From CAVYXF01 sp963772335 (GTDB lineage Bacteria; Pseudomonadota; Alphaproteobacteria; Rhizobiales; Rhodomicrobiaceae): DNA of 64,000 nt. Both the position numbers and the translations under genes were made by a program. The stretch covers positions 1 through 64,000 of the forward strand of contig CAVYXF010000015.1 in assembly GCA_963772335.1 (NCBI GenBank), read 5' to 3'. Shown piece by piece: positions 18,304-26,645 of this stretch. The stretch's first letter is position 1. The number at the start of each line of letters is the position of its first letter. Under the pieces are notes generated by a model. The model saw nothing but the letters and a program-made list of their open reading frames with translations. It was not told where the DNA came from and searched no databases.

Positions 18304-19478
18304 TATTCGAGACTCTTTCGAGTGGTGCGCACCGCCAGGATCAGGAACACGGCGCCGATGCCGAGCATGACCGCGATGTTCTTTAAGAACAGTGGCCAGA
18401 TATCGCCAGCCAGGAATACGGTCTGCAAGCTCGGTATGAGATAGCGCGCGGGGACGATATAGGTGATGGCCTGGATCACCTTCGGCATGGAGGGGATTTC
18501 GAAGATAAACCCGGACAGCAGGAAGGCCGGCAGGAAGCCTGACATCAGCGCGATCTGGGAGGCGACGAACTGGTTTTTCGTCGCCGAGGAGATAAGCAGG
18601 CCCTGGCCCAGACCCGGCAGCAGGAAAGCTGAGGAGATCGCCACCAGCGCAAACACTGAGCCGCGCAGGGGCACGCCGAACAGGAACACGCCGAGCGCGG
18701 TGCACAGCGCCATCGCCGCCAAGCCGAGCACGAAATAGGGGATCAGCTTGCCGAGCAGCAGCTCAACGGTGGAGATGGGGGTCGCCATCATCGCCTCCAT
18801 GGTGCCGCGCTCCCATTCCCGGGCAACGACCAGCGCGGTCAGTAGTGTGCCGACGAGGGTCATGACGATGGCGATGCATCCGGGGACGAGGAAGTAGCGG
18901 CTGCGCAGCTCCGGATTGAACCAGAAGCGCGGCTCGATGCTGACGGCGAGGGGCGCGCGTCCGTCCGGCATGCGTTGGGCGGCCCAATTACTCCATACAC
19001 CTTGGGAATAGTTCTCGACGAATTTCGCGGTGTTCGGGTCCGAGCCGTCGGTCAGCACCTGGATGCGCGCAGTGCGCAGGTCCTTGGCGGCGTTCTCACC
19101 AAACTCGGCGGGGAGGACGATAATGCCGTGGATCTTGCCGGCTACCATCAGCGGCGCAAGCGCCCGGCGGTCGCGCGCCTGGGTGACGTCGAAGAAACGC
19201 GAGGCGCGGAAGGCGGCAGCTAAGCTTTCGGCCGGCTCGCTGATGGTTTCGACGGCAACACCGACCTTCACCGCATTGGCATCGAGGGAGACGCCATAGC
19301 CGAACAGGAACAGCAGGATCAGCGGCAGCACGAACGCGATCAGGATGGAGGAGGGATCGCGCACGATCTGCACGAACTCTTTGACGAGCAGCGCAGTGAA
19401 GCGGCGCCCGCGCCCGGTGCTCACGCCATTTTCGGTTGCTGTCGTTACAGGCTGTGGGAGGAGGGCCGTATCGGTCAT
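18303..19478 (-). CDS. ABC-2 type permease, first of pair
   Basis: A 391-residue ABC-2 permease. One membrane segment (SSILIAFVLPLILLFLFGYGV) follows a 30-residue cytoplasmic N-terminus. A periplasmic domain comes next, then TALVVAREWERGTMEAMMATPISTVELLLGKL and four to five further segments. It is a paralogue of the next permease in plan but clearly diverged, so the exporter probably uses a heterodimeric channel. A repeat element of about 100 bp separates it from the ATPase gene. Confidence 0.88.
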   Translation of the reverse strand: MTDTALLPQPVTTATENGVSTGRGRRFTALLVKEFVQIVRDPSSILIAFVLPLILLFLFGYGVSLDANAVKVGVAVETISEPAESLAAAFRASRFFDVTQARDRRALAPLMVAGKIHGIIVLPAEFGENAAKDLRTARIQVLTDGSDPNTAKFVENYSQGVWSNWAAQRMPDGRAPLAVSIEPRFWFNPELRSRYFLVPGCIAIVMTLVGTLLTALVVAREWERGTMEAMMATPISTVELLLGKLIPYFVLGLAAMALCTALGVFLFGVPLRGSVFALVAISSAFLLPGLGQGLLISSATKNQFVASQIALMSGFLPAFLLSGFIFEIPSMPKVIQAITYIVPARYLIPSLQTVFLAGDIWPLFLKNIAVMLGIGAVFLILAVRTTRKSLE

Positions 19479-19516
19479 GCCGCCCGCCTCTTGAGACGCA
19501 CGACGGTTGCCTCCGG

Positions 19517-19612
19517 TCCCCTCTCCCGTGGGGAGAGGGACAGGGTGAGGGGGTAAGCCCTGTCGATAATCCGTAACCTCTCACCCCCACCCTCTCCCAA
19601 TGGGAGAGGGAG
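19517..19612. repeat. double-hairpin CCCTCTCCC repeat
   Basis: Two perfect 9-bp hairpins occur, CCCTCTCCC/GGGAGAGGG at 19519-19539 and again at 19590-19610. Between them GGGTGAGGGGG faces CCTCTCACCCCCACC. This cctctcccgtggggagaggg unit is a widespread proteobacterial intergenic repeat. It sits inside the exporter operon between the ATPase and first permease genes and might affect the mRNA. Confidence 0.7.
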
Positions 19613-19722
19613 CGATCCGTCGCGTGGCGAGACTAGCCGCTCACGGCTCCTGGTCCGACTTTTCCTGAATGCAACGCGCGGCGAGGCGAAGCCGAGCCGG
19701 GTGAGGGGGCTTTCAGTGTCCA

Positions 19723-21456
19723 TCATGCCGCCTCCTGCCGCCCGGCATCGGACGTCTCCACCAGATGGATAAAGGCGTCTTCGAGCGAGGGATCAGGATT
19801 GTCCTTGCTGGCCGCGCGCTGCTTCAATTCGTCAGGCGAGCCGAGCGCGATGGTCTCGCCGCGATAGATCAAGGCGATGCGGTCACAATATTCCGCCTCG
19901 TCCATGAAATGCGTGGTGACGAGAATGGCGACGCCTTTGCCGACCAACCCGTTGATATGCGTCCAGAACTCGCGCCGGGTGATCGGATCGACGCCCGAGG
20001 TCGGCTCGTCGAGGAACAGAGCATCCGGCTCGTGCATCACCGCGCAGGCGAGCGCAAGCCGTTGCTTGAAGCCGAGCGGCAGCTCCTTGGCATTGGAACG
20101 CAGATAGCGGGAGAGATCGAAGGTGTCGATCATGCTATCGATCTTGGCCTTCTTGCGCAGCCCCCCGAGCCCATAAACGCTGGCGAAGAACTCCAGATTT
20201 TGCGCAACGCTCAAATCCCCATAGAGCGAGAATTTCTGCGCCATGTAGCCAAGCTTGCCACGCGCATCGGCTGCCGCGTGGCGCAGGTCGAAGCCGGCGA
20301 CGCGGCCCTCGCCACTGGTTGGCGTGAGGAGACCGCAGAGCATTTTGAAGGTCGTCGACTTGCCAGCACCGTTCGGGCCGAGGAGGCCGAAAATTTCGCC
20401 CGGCGGGATGGTGAAGGTCATATCGCGCGCCGCGGTGAAGTCGCCGAATTTCTTGGTAAGCCCGCGCGCTTCGATGACCGGACCTTCGTCGGATTTCTGC
20501 GCAACGCCTTCAGCAAGCTCGGACTTGCCGCCGGGACTGCCCCCGAGCCTGTCGATGAACGCGTCCTCAAAGCGCGGGCTCGCGGCCACGATCTCGGTCT
20601 TGGCGAAGTCGCCGCCCAGTTCGGCCTGTAAGGCGTCCGGCGAAATCTCCTCTTTCATCACCAGCCGCAAGGCGCGGCCCTGAATCACGCCATCGACCAC
20701 GCCCGGCCTGTCCAGTACCTCGGCCAGCAAGGCGCGGCGCTGGCCTTCGAGGCCGAGCGCCTGGAACACCCGGCCTTTCACCCGTGCTGTCAGCTCGGCG
20801 GGTGGGCCTTCGAAAAGCAGCTTGCCCTCGTTCAGAAGCAGCACGCTGTCGCAGCGCTCGGCCTCGTCGAGATAGGCAGTGGACCAGATCACGGCGATGC
20901 CGCCACCTTTCAGGTCCTGCACCATGCGCCACAGCTCGCGCCGCGAAATCGGATCGACGCCGACGCTCGGCTCGTCGAGCAGCAGCACTTCCGGCGCGCG
21001 GATCAGAGCGCAGGCGAGCCCGAGCTTCTGCTTCATGCCGCCCGAAAGCTTGCCGGCATAGCGGCTCGTGAAAGGCGCAAGCGCGGTGAAGGCGAGCAGA
21101 CGGTCGAAGGTCGTCTTACGTTCGTCGAGAGGAAGCCCGCGCAGGTCGGCATAAAGGTTGAGGTTCTCCTGGACTGTGAGGTCCTCATAGAGGCCGAAGC
21201 GCTGCGGCATATAGCCGATCGCGTTCTGCACATCCTGCGCGTTGGTCTGGGTGTCGAACCCTAAGACTTCGATCCGGCCTTGAGTTGGCGCCAGCAGGCC
21301 GGTGATCAGGCGGATCAGCGTGGTCTTGCCGGCACCGTCTGGTCCGACAAGACCGGTCACCACGCCGCGGCCGATCTCGGCGGTCACGCCTTGGAGCGCG
21401 GTGTCCTTGCCGAACCGCTTGCCGACATTGTCGAGCTTGATGGGGGCGGAAGCCAT
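19723..21456 (-). CDS. dual-domain ABC exporter ATPase
   Basis: A 577-residue protein (590 if the start at 21495 is used) with two ABC domains. Domain 1 has Walker A GPDGAGKTT, signature LSGGMKQKL and Walker B VLLLDEPSVGVDP. Domain 2 has GPNGAGKSTT, a degenerate signature LPLGFKQRL and ALFLDEPTSGVDP. The plan matches the ATPase half of RbbA/YhiH without its permease, which here is encoded by two separate genes. ATG 21456 is preferred because the 13 extra residues are encoded by a palindromic repeat abutting it. The second, degenerate signature implies one canonical and one weaker ATP site. Confidence 0.9.
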   Translation of the reverse strand: MASAPIKLDNVGKRFGKDTALQGVTAEIGRGVVTGLVGPDGAGKTTLIRLITGLLAPTQGRIEVLGFDTQTNAQDVQNAIGYMPQRFGLYEDLTVQENLNLYADLRGLPLDERKTTFDRLLAFTALAPFTSRYAGKLSGGMKQKLGLACALIRAPEVLLLDEPSVGVDPISRRELWRMVQDLKGGGIAVIWSTAYLDEAERCDSVLLLNEGKLLFEGPPAELTARVKGRVFQALGLEGQRRALLAEVLDRPGVVDGVIQGRALRLVMKEEISPDALQAELGGDFAKTEIVAASPRFEDAFIDRLGGSPGGKSELAEGVAQKSDEGPVIEARGLTKKFGDFTAARDMTFTIPPGEIFGLLGPNGAGKSTTFKMLCGLLTPTSGEGRVAGFDLRHAAADARGKLGYMAQKFSLYGDLSVAQNLEFFASVYGLGGLRKKAKIDSMIDTFDLSRYLRSNAKELPLGFKQRLALACAVMHEPDALFLDEPTSGVDPITRREFWTHINGLVGKGVAILVTTHFMDEAEYCDRIALIYRGETIALGSPDELKQRAASKDNPDPSLEDAFIHLVETSDAGRQEAA

Positions 21457-21457
21457 G

Positions 21458-21536
21458 GCTAGTGTCCCGATTCCGAAGTTCGCCTCATTCTGCACCTAGC
21501 TCCTTAGCGAACTTCGGAATCTTAAGGGACACTAGC
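21458..21536. repeat. palindromic element copy 1
   Basis: The left arm 21458-21483 and right arm 21507-21536 are exact reverse complements except that the right arm carries 4 extra bases (TTAA, after GATTC...). The loop is 23 bases. The element touches the ATPase start codon, so it supplies that gene's ribosome-binding region. It is related to the second copy. Confidence 0.75.
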
Positions 21537-21547
21537 AACTCTATGAT

Positions 21548-21628
21548 GCTCGTGTGGTTTGAGATCGAGAAATTCCCTTGATGAGCAAGCCGAGACAATG
21601 AAGGGGATTTCTCGATCACCACACGAGC
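21548..21628. repeat. palindromic element copy 2, inverted relative to copy 1
   Basis: The left arm (21548-21579) and right arm (21600-21628) pair almost completely, apart from 4 extra bases in the left arm (TTGA) and a few mismatches; the loop is about 20 bases. Aligned to copy 1 in opposite orientation, about 20 of the first 30 arm positions agree. It lies just after the HlyD stop codon. Confidence 0.7.
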
Positions 21629-21630
21629 GC

Positions 21631-22644
21631 CTATTGCTTAGCATCCGCGACATTACTGCCGCCTGCCGGGATGCGCACGGTCACTGGCATCCCCTGGCGG
21701 AGAGCGGCGTCGGCGCTCTTCACCATCACCCGAAAACGATAGACCAGGTCGGCCCGCAGCTCGGGCGTTTCCACCGATTTCGGTGTGAACTCGGCCACGG
21801 GAGAAATGAACCCGACCTGACCGGTATAGGGCTGGCCGGGCCGCGTGTCGGTCAGCACCTCGACGGGCATACCGGGGTGCAGCATGCCGAGACGCAGCTC
21901 CGAAACGTAAGCGCGCACCCAGACGGGATGCTGCAGCGAAAGCGTATAGACGGTCGTGCCGGCGGCGACGATCGCGCCGGGCTCCACTGCGCGCGTCAGG
22001 ATGATGCCGTCATCGGGTGCCTTCAGCTCGGCATCGGCGAGTGCCGTCTCGGCGATCTGCTTTTGCGCTTTGGCCGCATCGAGTGCTGCCTCGGCCGCCG
22101 CAATGTCTTCTTTGCGCGGACCTTGGACGGCAAGCTGTTCCGTCTGCTGGGCCGATTTCAGCTCGGCCTCGGCCTGCCGAAGCGCAGCGGCGGCGTTCTC
22201 GAAGACCTGACGGGAGGCAAAGTCGCGCTTCTCCAGCTCCTGCTGGCGCTGATAAACACCCTTCGCATTTTCGAGCGCTGCCTGTCTCGCCGCGACATTG
22301 GCGCGGGCCTGCTCGATCTCCTCCGGCCGGCTGCCGGCCTGCAATTTCTGCAGATTGGCTTCCTGCTGGGCGATAGTGGCGGTCTGCAAGGCGAGTTCGT
22401 TGAGGAAAGGTTGCTTGTCGAGCTCGGCGAGGACGGCGCCTGCCGATGCTTTGTCACCCTCGTCGAACATCATACGCTGGACACGCCCGCTGACTCGGAA
22501 GCCGAGATCGACTTCGCGGATATCGACATTGCCGTAGAAGAGGGGTGCGGCCTCGGCCTTCTGTTGGCTGGTTCGGTAATAATACCAGGCGCCTCCGGCA
22601 GCGGCTGCGACGAGAAGGATGATAAGAATAACCCGCCTGCTCAT
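21631..22644 (-). CDS. HlyD/YbhG-type membrane fusion protein
   Basis: A 337-residue periplasmic adaptor. One N-terminal membrane segment (VILIILLVAAAAGGAWYYY) is followed by a lipoyl-like half (NVDIREVDLGFRVSGRVQRM). A long coiled-coil hairpin covers about residues 85-190, rich in A/E/Q/R. The second half-lipoyl and beta-barrel part includes LKAPDDGIILTRAVEPGAIV. It links the inner-membrane ABC transporter to an outer-membrane channel, which is not encoded here. It is the first gene of the operon, preceded by the TetR operator 16 bases upstream. Confidence 0.9.
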   Translation of the reverse strand: MSRRVILIILLVAAAAGGAWYYYRTSQQKAEAAPLFYGNVDIREVDLGFRVSGRVQRMMFDEGDKASAGAVLAELDKQPFLNELALQTATIAQQEANLQKLQAGSRPEEIEQARANVAARQAALENAKGVYQRQQELEKRDFASRQVFENAAAALRQAEAELKSAQQTEQLAVQGPRKEDIAAAEAALDAAKAQKQIAETALADAELKAPDDGIILTRAVEPGAIVAAGTTVYTLSLQHPVWVRAYVSELRLGMLHPGMPVEVLTDTRPGQPYTGQVGFISPVAEFTPKSVETPELRADLVYRFRVMVKSADAALRQGMPVTVRIPAGGSNVADAKQ

Positions 22645-22660
22645 AACGCTTGACCTTGAT

Positions 22661-22678
22661 TGACTGACCGGTCAGTCA
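22661..22678. promoter_or_regulatory. TetR operator, perfect 18-bp palindrome
   Basis: TGACTGACCGGTCAGTCA is a perfect palindrome located between the divergent HlyD and TetR genes, 16 bases from the HlyD start codon. Palindromes with this TGACYGACCGGTCAG-like core are typical TetR-family operators for efflux systems. Binding there would block the exporter mRNA; autoregulation is possible but the TetR start is 128 bases away. Confidence 0.8.
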
Positions 22679-22805
22679 TACATGTGGGTTGCGGCCAGCT
22701 TTGTCAACACGACATCTGAAAACGGCGGCCTGATTCGGTTCCCAGGAGACTCGATTAAATCCACCATCCGACCAGGACCAGAAAAAAGACCCAAAGCCTT
22801 CCAAG

Positions 22806-23390
22806 GTGAATGACCTTCTCGCCGCTGCCCTGGAGGAGTTCTTCCAGCAGGGCTTTGCTGCCACTCGGCTTGACGGCATCGCCGAGCGCGCCGGCATCGG
22901 CAAGGGCACGATCTATCTCTATTTCGATAGCAAGGAGGCCCTGTTCGAGGCTGCGGTGCGCAGCATGGTCGGGCCCGTCTTCGAGCAGGCCGAGCGCTTT
23001 GCCGCCGACGATAGCCTCGGGGCGTCGGAGATGCTGCGGGCCATAATCGGCACATTCTACCGCGAGGTCATCGGCACGGAGCGCCGGCGACTCCTGCGCC
23101 TGCTGATCGCGGAAGGACCTCGCTTCCCCCGCTTGTTGGAGTTTTATCATCGCGAGGTGATCCAGCGAGGCATGACGGCGCTTCGTCAAATTCTCATCAA
23201 GGGGGTCGCGCGCGGCGAATTTCACGCCTCCATCCCGGTCGATTACCCGCAGGTGATCATCGGCCCCGCACTTGTCGGCGCGATATGGAAGATGCTGTTC
23301 GACGATCTGCAGCCGCTCGATCTCGAGGGTCTTTGCAACGCCCATGTTGAGGTTATGCTAAAAGGTCTTCTGGCGCATAATGCGTCCTGA
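22806..23390 (+). CDS. TetR family transcriptional regulator
   Basis: The 194-residue product has the TetR helix-turn-helix: AALEEFFQQGFAATRLDGIA, ERAGIGKGTIYLYFDSKEALF. The C-terminal ligand domain is all-helical and resembles the TetR C33/AefR-type group (GTERRRLLRLLIAEGPRFPRL). The only start in this frame is GTG 22806, which begins right at helix 1 and leaves no basic N-terminal arm. In-frame sequence upstream (QKKDPKPSK) looks coding but lacks a start codon before a TGA at 22731, so the N-terminus may be affected by a small indel. It probably represses the divergent exporter operon. Confidence 0.85.
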   Translation: MNDLLAAALEEFFQQGFAATRLDGIAERAGIGKGTIYLYFDSKEALFEAAVRSMVGPVFEQAERFAADDSLGASEMLRAIIGTFYREVIGTERRRLLRLLIAEGPRFPRLLEFYHREVIQRGMTALRQILIKGVARGEFHASIPVDYPQVIIGPALVGAIWKMLFDDLQPLDLEGLCNAHVEVMLKGLLAHNAS

Positions 23391-23407
23391 ATTGCAGGGC
23401 AACAGAC

Positions 23408-24241
23408 ATGATTTCTCAGCAGGATAAAGCCGAGCGCTTCCGTAGCCTCCATGGCCGGCCGGGCGCTTTCGTCATTCCCAATCCGTGGGACGCGGGAACA
23501 GCCGTTATCCTCGTGAGCCTTGGTTTCGAGGCGCTGGCCACGACGAGCGCTGGCCTTGCCTTCGCACTCGGCCTGCGAGACGGCGCCCTGACGCGCGATG
23601 CCGCGCTCGCCAATGTCCGGGCGATTGCCGCGGCGACTGAGCTGCCGGTCTCGGCCGATCTGGAGAATTGCTATGCCGATGCGCCGGAAGAAGCCGCGCA
23701 GACCCTTGTGCTCGCGGCGGAGGCCGGCGCGGTTGGCGGCTCGATCGAGGATGCGAGCGGCGATCCGGCCAAGCCGATCTACGACTTTACCTTGGCCGTC
23801 GAGCGGGTCGCGGCGGCGGTCGAAGCCGTTCGGCGCCTGCCTTTTCCCTTCACTCTGACGGCAAGGGCCGAAAACTTCCTGCATGGCCGCGAGGATCTTG
23901 ACGAGACGCTGCGCCGGCTTCAGGCCTATGAGCGCGCCGGAGCCGACGTGCTCTACGCGCCGGCTCTGCCAAGCCTCGATGCCATCCGGACTGTCTGCAG
24001 CGCGCTAGGCAAGCCGATGAACGTGCTGGCCGGCGCACGCCAGATGCACAGCATCGCCGAGTTGGCCCAAGCCGGCGCCAAGCGCATCAGCGTCGGCTCA
24101 GCCCTGAACCGGGCGGCGCTGGGTGGGTTCCTTCGGGCCGCGCGCGAATTGAAGGAGGCCGGCACCGTGAACTTCGCCCGCGATGCCATGCCTTACGCGG
24201 AACTTCAGGCTATGATGTCGGGTCAAAGGCAGAAATCTTAG
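23408..24241 (+). CDS. isocitrate lyase/PEP mutase family protein
   Basis: A 277-residue TIM-barrel enzyme of the isocitrate lyase/phosphoenolpyruvate mutase superfamily. FVIPNPWDAGTAVIL, the SADLENCYAD metal-binding block, GAVGGSIEDASGD and LTARAENFLHGREDLDETL are the conserved segments. Active members cleave or form C-C or C-P bonds in 2-oxo acids; the canonical KKCGH loop is not evident, so the reaction is open. It follows the TetR gene by 17 bases on the same strand, possibly co-transcribed, though a functional link is unproven. Confidence 0.85.
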   Translation: MISQQDKAERFRSLHGRPGAFVIPNPWDAGTAVILVSLGFEALATTSAGLAFALGLRDGALTRDAALANVRAIAAATELPVSADLENCYADAPEEAAQTLVLAAEAGAVGGSIEDASGDPAKPIYDFTLAVERVAAAVEAVRRLPFPFTLTARAENFLHGREDLDETLRRLQAYERAGADVLYAPALPSLDAIRTVCSALGKPMNVLAGARQMHSIAELAQAGAKRISVGSALNRAALGGFLRAARELKEAGTVNFARDAMPYAELQAMMSGQRQKS

Positions 24242-24254
24242 CTGGCTCCCATCA

Positions 24255-24992
24255 TCAGCTTGCAATGGCGGATTGAGCGCGTTGGTTGCGCACAGCGCGC
24301 CAGCGCCGATATTCCTCGCGCGTAACCGGCGAGGGCGGATAGAGGCCGACCACACTCTCGCCGCCTTCTACCTTCTCCTGGACGAACACTTCGAATTGCG
24401 TCTGCTCGTAAGCCTCCTCGACCACGCCGGGCGATATCGCGCGGGGTATGACGACCACGCCTTCCACATCTCCGACAATCATGTCACCCGGGAACACCGG
24501 GACGCCGCCGCAGGAGATCGGCACATTCATGTCCACCGCGTGATGGTGGACGAGACCCGCCGGCACTGCTGGCCGCTTATGATAGGCGGGAAAGAGCAGC
24601 TTGCCGATTGCCTGCGTGTTGCGGAAACCGCCGTCCGTCACGACACCGGCGCAGCCCCGTTTCAGCAGCCTCGTGAGAAGGATGCTGTCCGCGGACGCCG
24701 TCGAGCTGATCTCCCGAGAATCGAACACAACAACGGCGCCAGCGGGACATTCCTCGATCGACTTTCCTTGCGAGTGGCCAAGACTCTCGAACACTTCCGA
24801 CTGGATCAGATCCTCCCGGGCGGGAATGTAGCGAAGCGTAAAAGCTGGGCCGACCATGCCGCGCGCCGCGGGATTGATCAGGCGCACGTCACGTATATAG
24901 GTGTTCCGCAGGCCACGATTGAACAAGACGGCGTTGATCGTAGCGGTCGAGATTGACTGCAGTTTGAGCCTGCATTGCTCGGTGAGGGCCAT
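24255..24992 (-). CDS. RraA family protein
   Basis: A 245-residue RraA-like protein (family formerly misnamed demethylmenaquinone methyltransferase). Conserved blocks include ISTATINAVLFNRGLRN, VVVFDSREISSTASADSILL and CAGVVTDGGFRNTQAIGKL, which contains the D..R pair used by HMG/CHA aldolases of this fold. GDMIVGDVEGVVVIPRA is also present. Some members are 4-hydroxy-4-methyl-2-oxoglutarate aldolases or oxaloacetate decarboxylases and others regulate RNase E. The start at 24992 has GGAAGGAG upstream. It converges with the PEP-mutase-family gene; both folds act on 2-oxo acids, which may or may not be meaningful. Confidence 0.85.
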   Translation of the reverse strand: MALTEQCRLKLQSISTATINAVLFNRGLRNTYIRDVRLINPAARGMVGPAFTLRYIPAREDLIQSEVFESLGHSQGKSIEECPAGAVVVFDSREISSTASADSILLTRLLKRGCAGVVTDGGFRNTQAIGKLLFPAYHKRPAVPAGLVHHHAVDMNVPISCGGVPVFPGDMIVGDVEGVVVIPRAISPGVVEEAYEQTQFEVFVQEKVEGGESVVGLYPPSPVTREEYRRWRAVRNQRAQSAIAS

Positions 24993-25203
24993 GGGTCTCC
25001 TTCCCGCCTCGGAATGGGCTGCTCGCGTTGACTTAATTTGAGCCGAAGCCACTCTCCCGTCTGGCGAGAAGCAGGAGAGGGCCTAAAAGCAATGCAGGAA
25101 TGAGATTACTTTTCGGTGTGCTTAAAGGTTGTATTCAGCCGATTTTACACGCAAATTCGTGGAGCAGCTTCAGGCGGTAAAAAAGCAACACGCTTCCAAA
25201 GCC

Positions 25204-26475
25204 TCAGGCGCGTTCGATGATCTGCTCGGCTTCGGGCGGATCAGGCTCGGCGCCGGCCCGCAGCCGTTTTATGCGCTCGGCCTTGACCTGAGCGGGTTCG
25301 GGGAGCAGCAAAGCGAGGCCGCAGGCGAGGAGAGCGAACAAAGCCAGCCCCGCAAAAGCGGCGGAATAGCCGCCTACCATTACCAAAGTCCCGGCGACGA
25401 CATTGCTCACCGATCCGCCGGCGCCCTGGACGGTGCCCAGAACCCCCCGGCTCATGCTATAGCGGCCCGAGCCGACCACCAGGTCGGCAAGGATCAGCGG
25501 CACGAGCACGTCCCAGATCCCGGTGGAAATACCGTCGAGCGCCTGCGCCGCAATCAGCGGCGCAGCGCTGTCGAACCAGGCAAAGGCGAGGCCTCGCAAA
25601 ACCAGCGTGAGGCATGCCGCAATCAGCAGCGGCTTGATTCCCCAGCTCTCGGCGTTTCGGCCGACCAGAATTGCAATCGGGATCGTGACCAGTTGCGCAA
25701 CGAGAATACAGGCGGAGGTAAGCGCACTTTCGAGGCCGGGATGGGCAAGCCCGAGCTTCTGCCCGACCAGCGGCAGCATCGATGAGTTGGCGAAATGAAA
25801 GGTCGCGGCGATCATCGCCAGGATCAAGAGCGGCCTGTTCTCGGTGAGCAAAGTGAGAAACCCCTGCGCCTGGTCCTCGGCCTGTCCAGAGGCAAATCCG
25901 CGGGCACGTTCGTGGTCGATGGCCGAGCGAGGGATAGTGAAAATGATAATGGCCGAAAGCACCGCGAAAAACGGGATCAGGTAGAAGGTCGTGCGCTGCG
26001 ACCACCACCAGCCCACGACCCCAACGATCGCGGCGATCGTCAGATTGCCGATCCGGTCCCAGACAGCATTGCGGGCAAGCCGGATCGGGAAAGCATGTTC
26101 CGGAACGAGGCCAAGGGTGAGGGCCGCGACCGTCGGTGCGAATACACCGCCAAGCACCGCCATGGTCACGTCGGCCGTAAATACCACCGGGCCGGTCGGC
26201 ATGCGTTCGATGCCGATCGCGCATGCGGCGAGCAGCGCGACCGCGACCAGCAGCAGGGTGCGTTTGGATCGCACCACATCGATCATTGTGCCGACCGGCG
26301 TGTGCAGCGCGATGCCCAACAGGCCGCTCACCGTGAGCACGGCGCCGACTTCGGCCGGCGTCCAGCCCGCTGCCGTGACCAGATACACGATGACGAACGG
26401 GCCAAGGCCACCGCGCACGTCGGCGAGGAAGAAGTTCAGGGCGTCAAGCCGATATTCCATGCCGAAGCGTGACAC
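25204..26475 (-). CDS. MFS transporter
   Basis: A 423-residue major facilitator with about twelve membrane segments. ALNFFLADVRGGLGPFVIVYL and TPVGTMIDVVRSKRTLLLVA are the TM1-TM3 region of a branch often annotated as putative MFS transporter. The C-terminal tail is soluble and acidic (PDPPEAEQIIERA). The GTG at 26475 has GAGGAG a few bases upstream; an ATG five codons later is the alternative. The substrate is unknown. It is the last gene before the motility cluster and is divergent from flhA. Confidence 0.82.
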   Translation of the reverse strand: MSRFGMEYRLDALNFFLADVRGGLGPFVIVYLVTAAGWTPAEVGAVLTVSGLLGIALHTPVGTMIDVVRSKRTLLLVAVALLAACAIGIERMPTGPVVFTADVTMAVLGGVFAPTVAALTLGLVPEHAFPIRLARNAVWDRIGNLTIAAIVGVVGWWWSQRTTFYLIPFFAVLSAIIIFTIPRSAIDHERARGFASGQAEDQAQGFLTLLTENRPLLILAMIAATFHFANSSMLPLVGQKLGLAHPGLESALTSACILVAQLVTIPIAILVGRNAESWGIKPLLIAACLTLVLRGLAFAWFDSAAPLIAAQALDGISTGIWDVLVPLILADLVVGSGRYSMSRGVLGTVQGAGGSVSNVVAGTLVMVGGYSAAFAGLALFALLACGLALLLPEPAQVKAERIKRLRAGAEPDPPEAEQIIERA

Positions 26476-26645
26476 CTGCTCCTCAGCCTCTCTCGTGTGT
26501 TGGCTCCCGCGCGGCGACGCCAGCGCAGCATTCTCGGATCAGAGCAACGAGCGAAAGCCTCTGCCGGTTTCGAACGGAACGGGTCCAGCACTCTTCGCGC
26601 AAGCTTCACCCATCATTCTGCGCGCAACGCGATTTTGGGTGAGAG

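Noticed and set aside
23408..24992. PEP-mutase-family and RraA-like genes as a two-step 2-oxo acid pathway
   Set aside because: They converge rather than share an operon, and neither substrate can be deduced, so a joint pathway is not supported.
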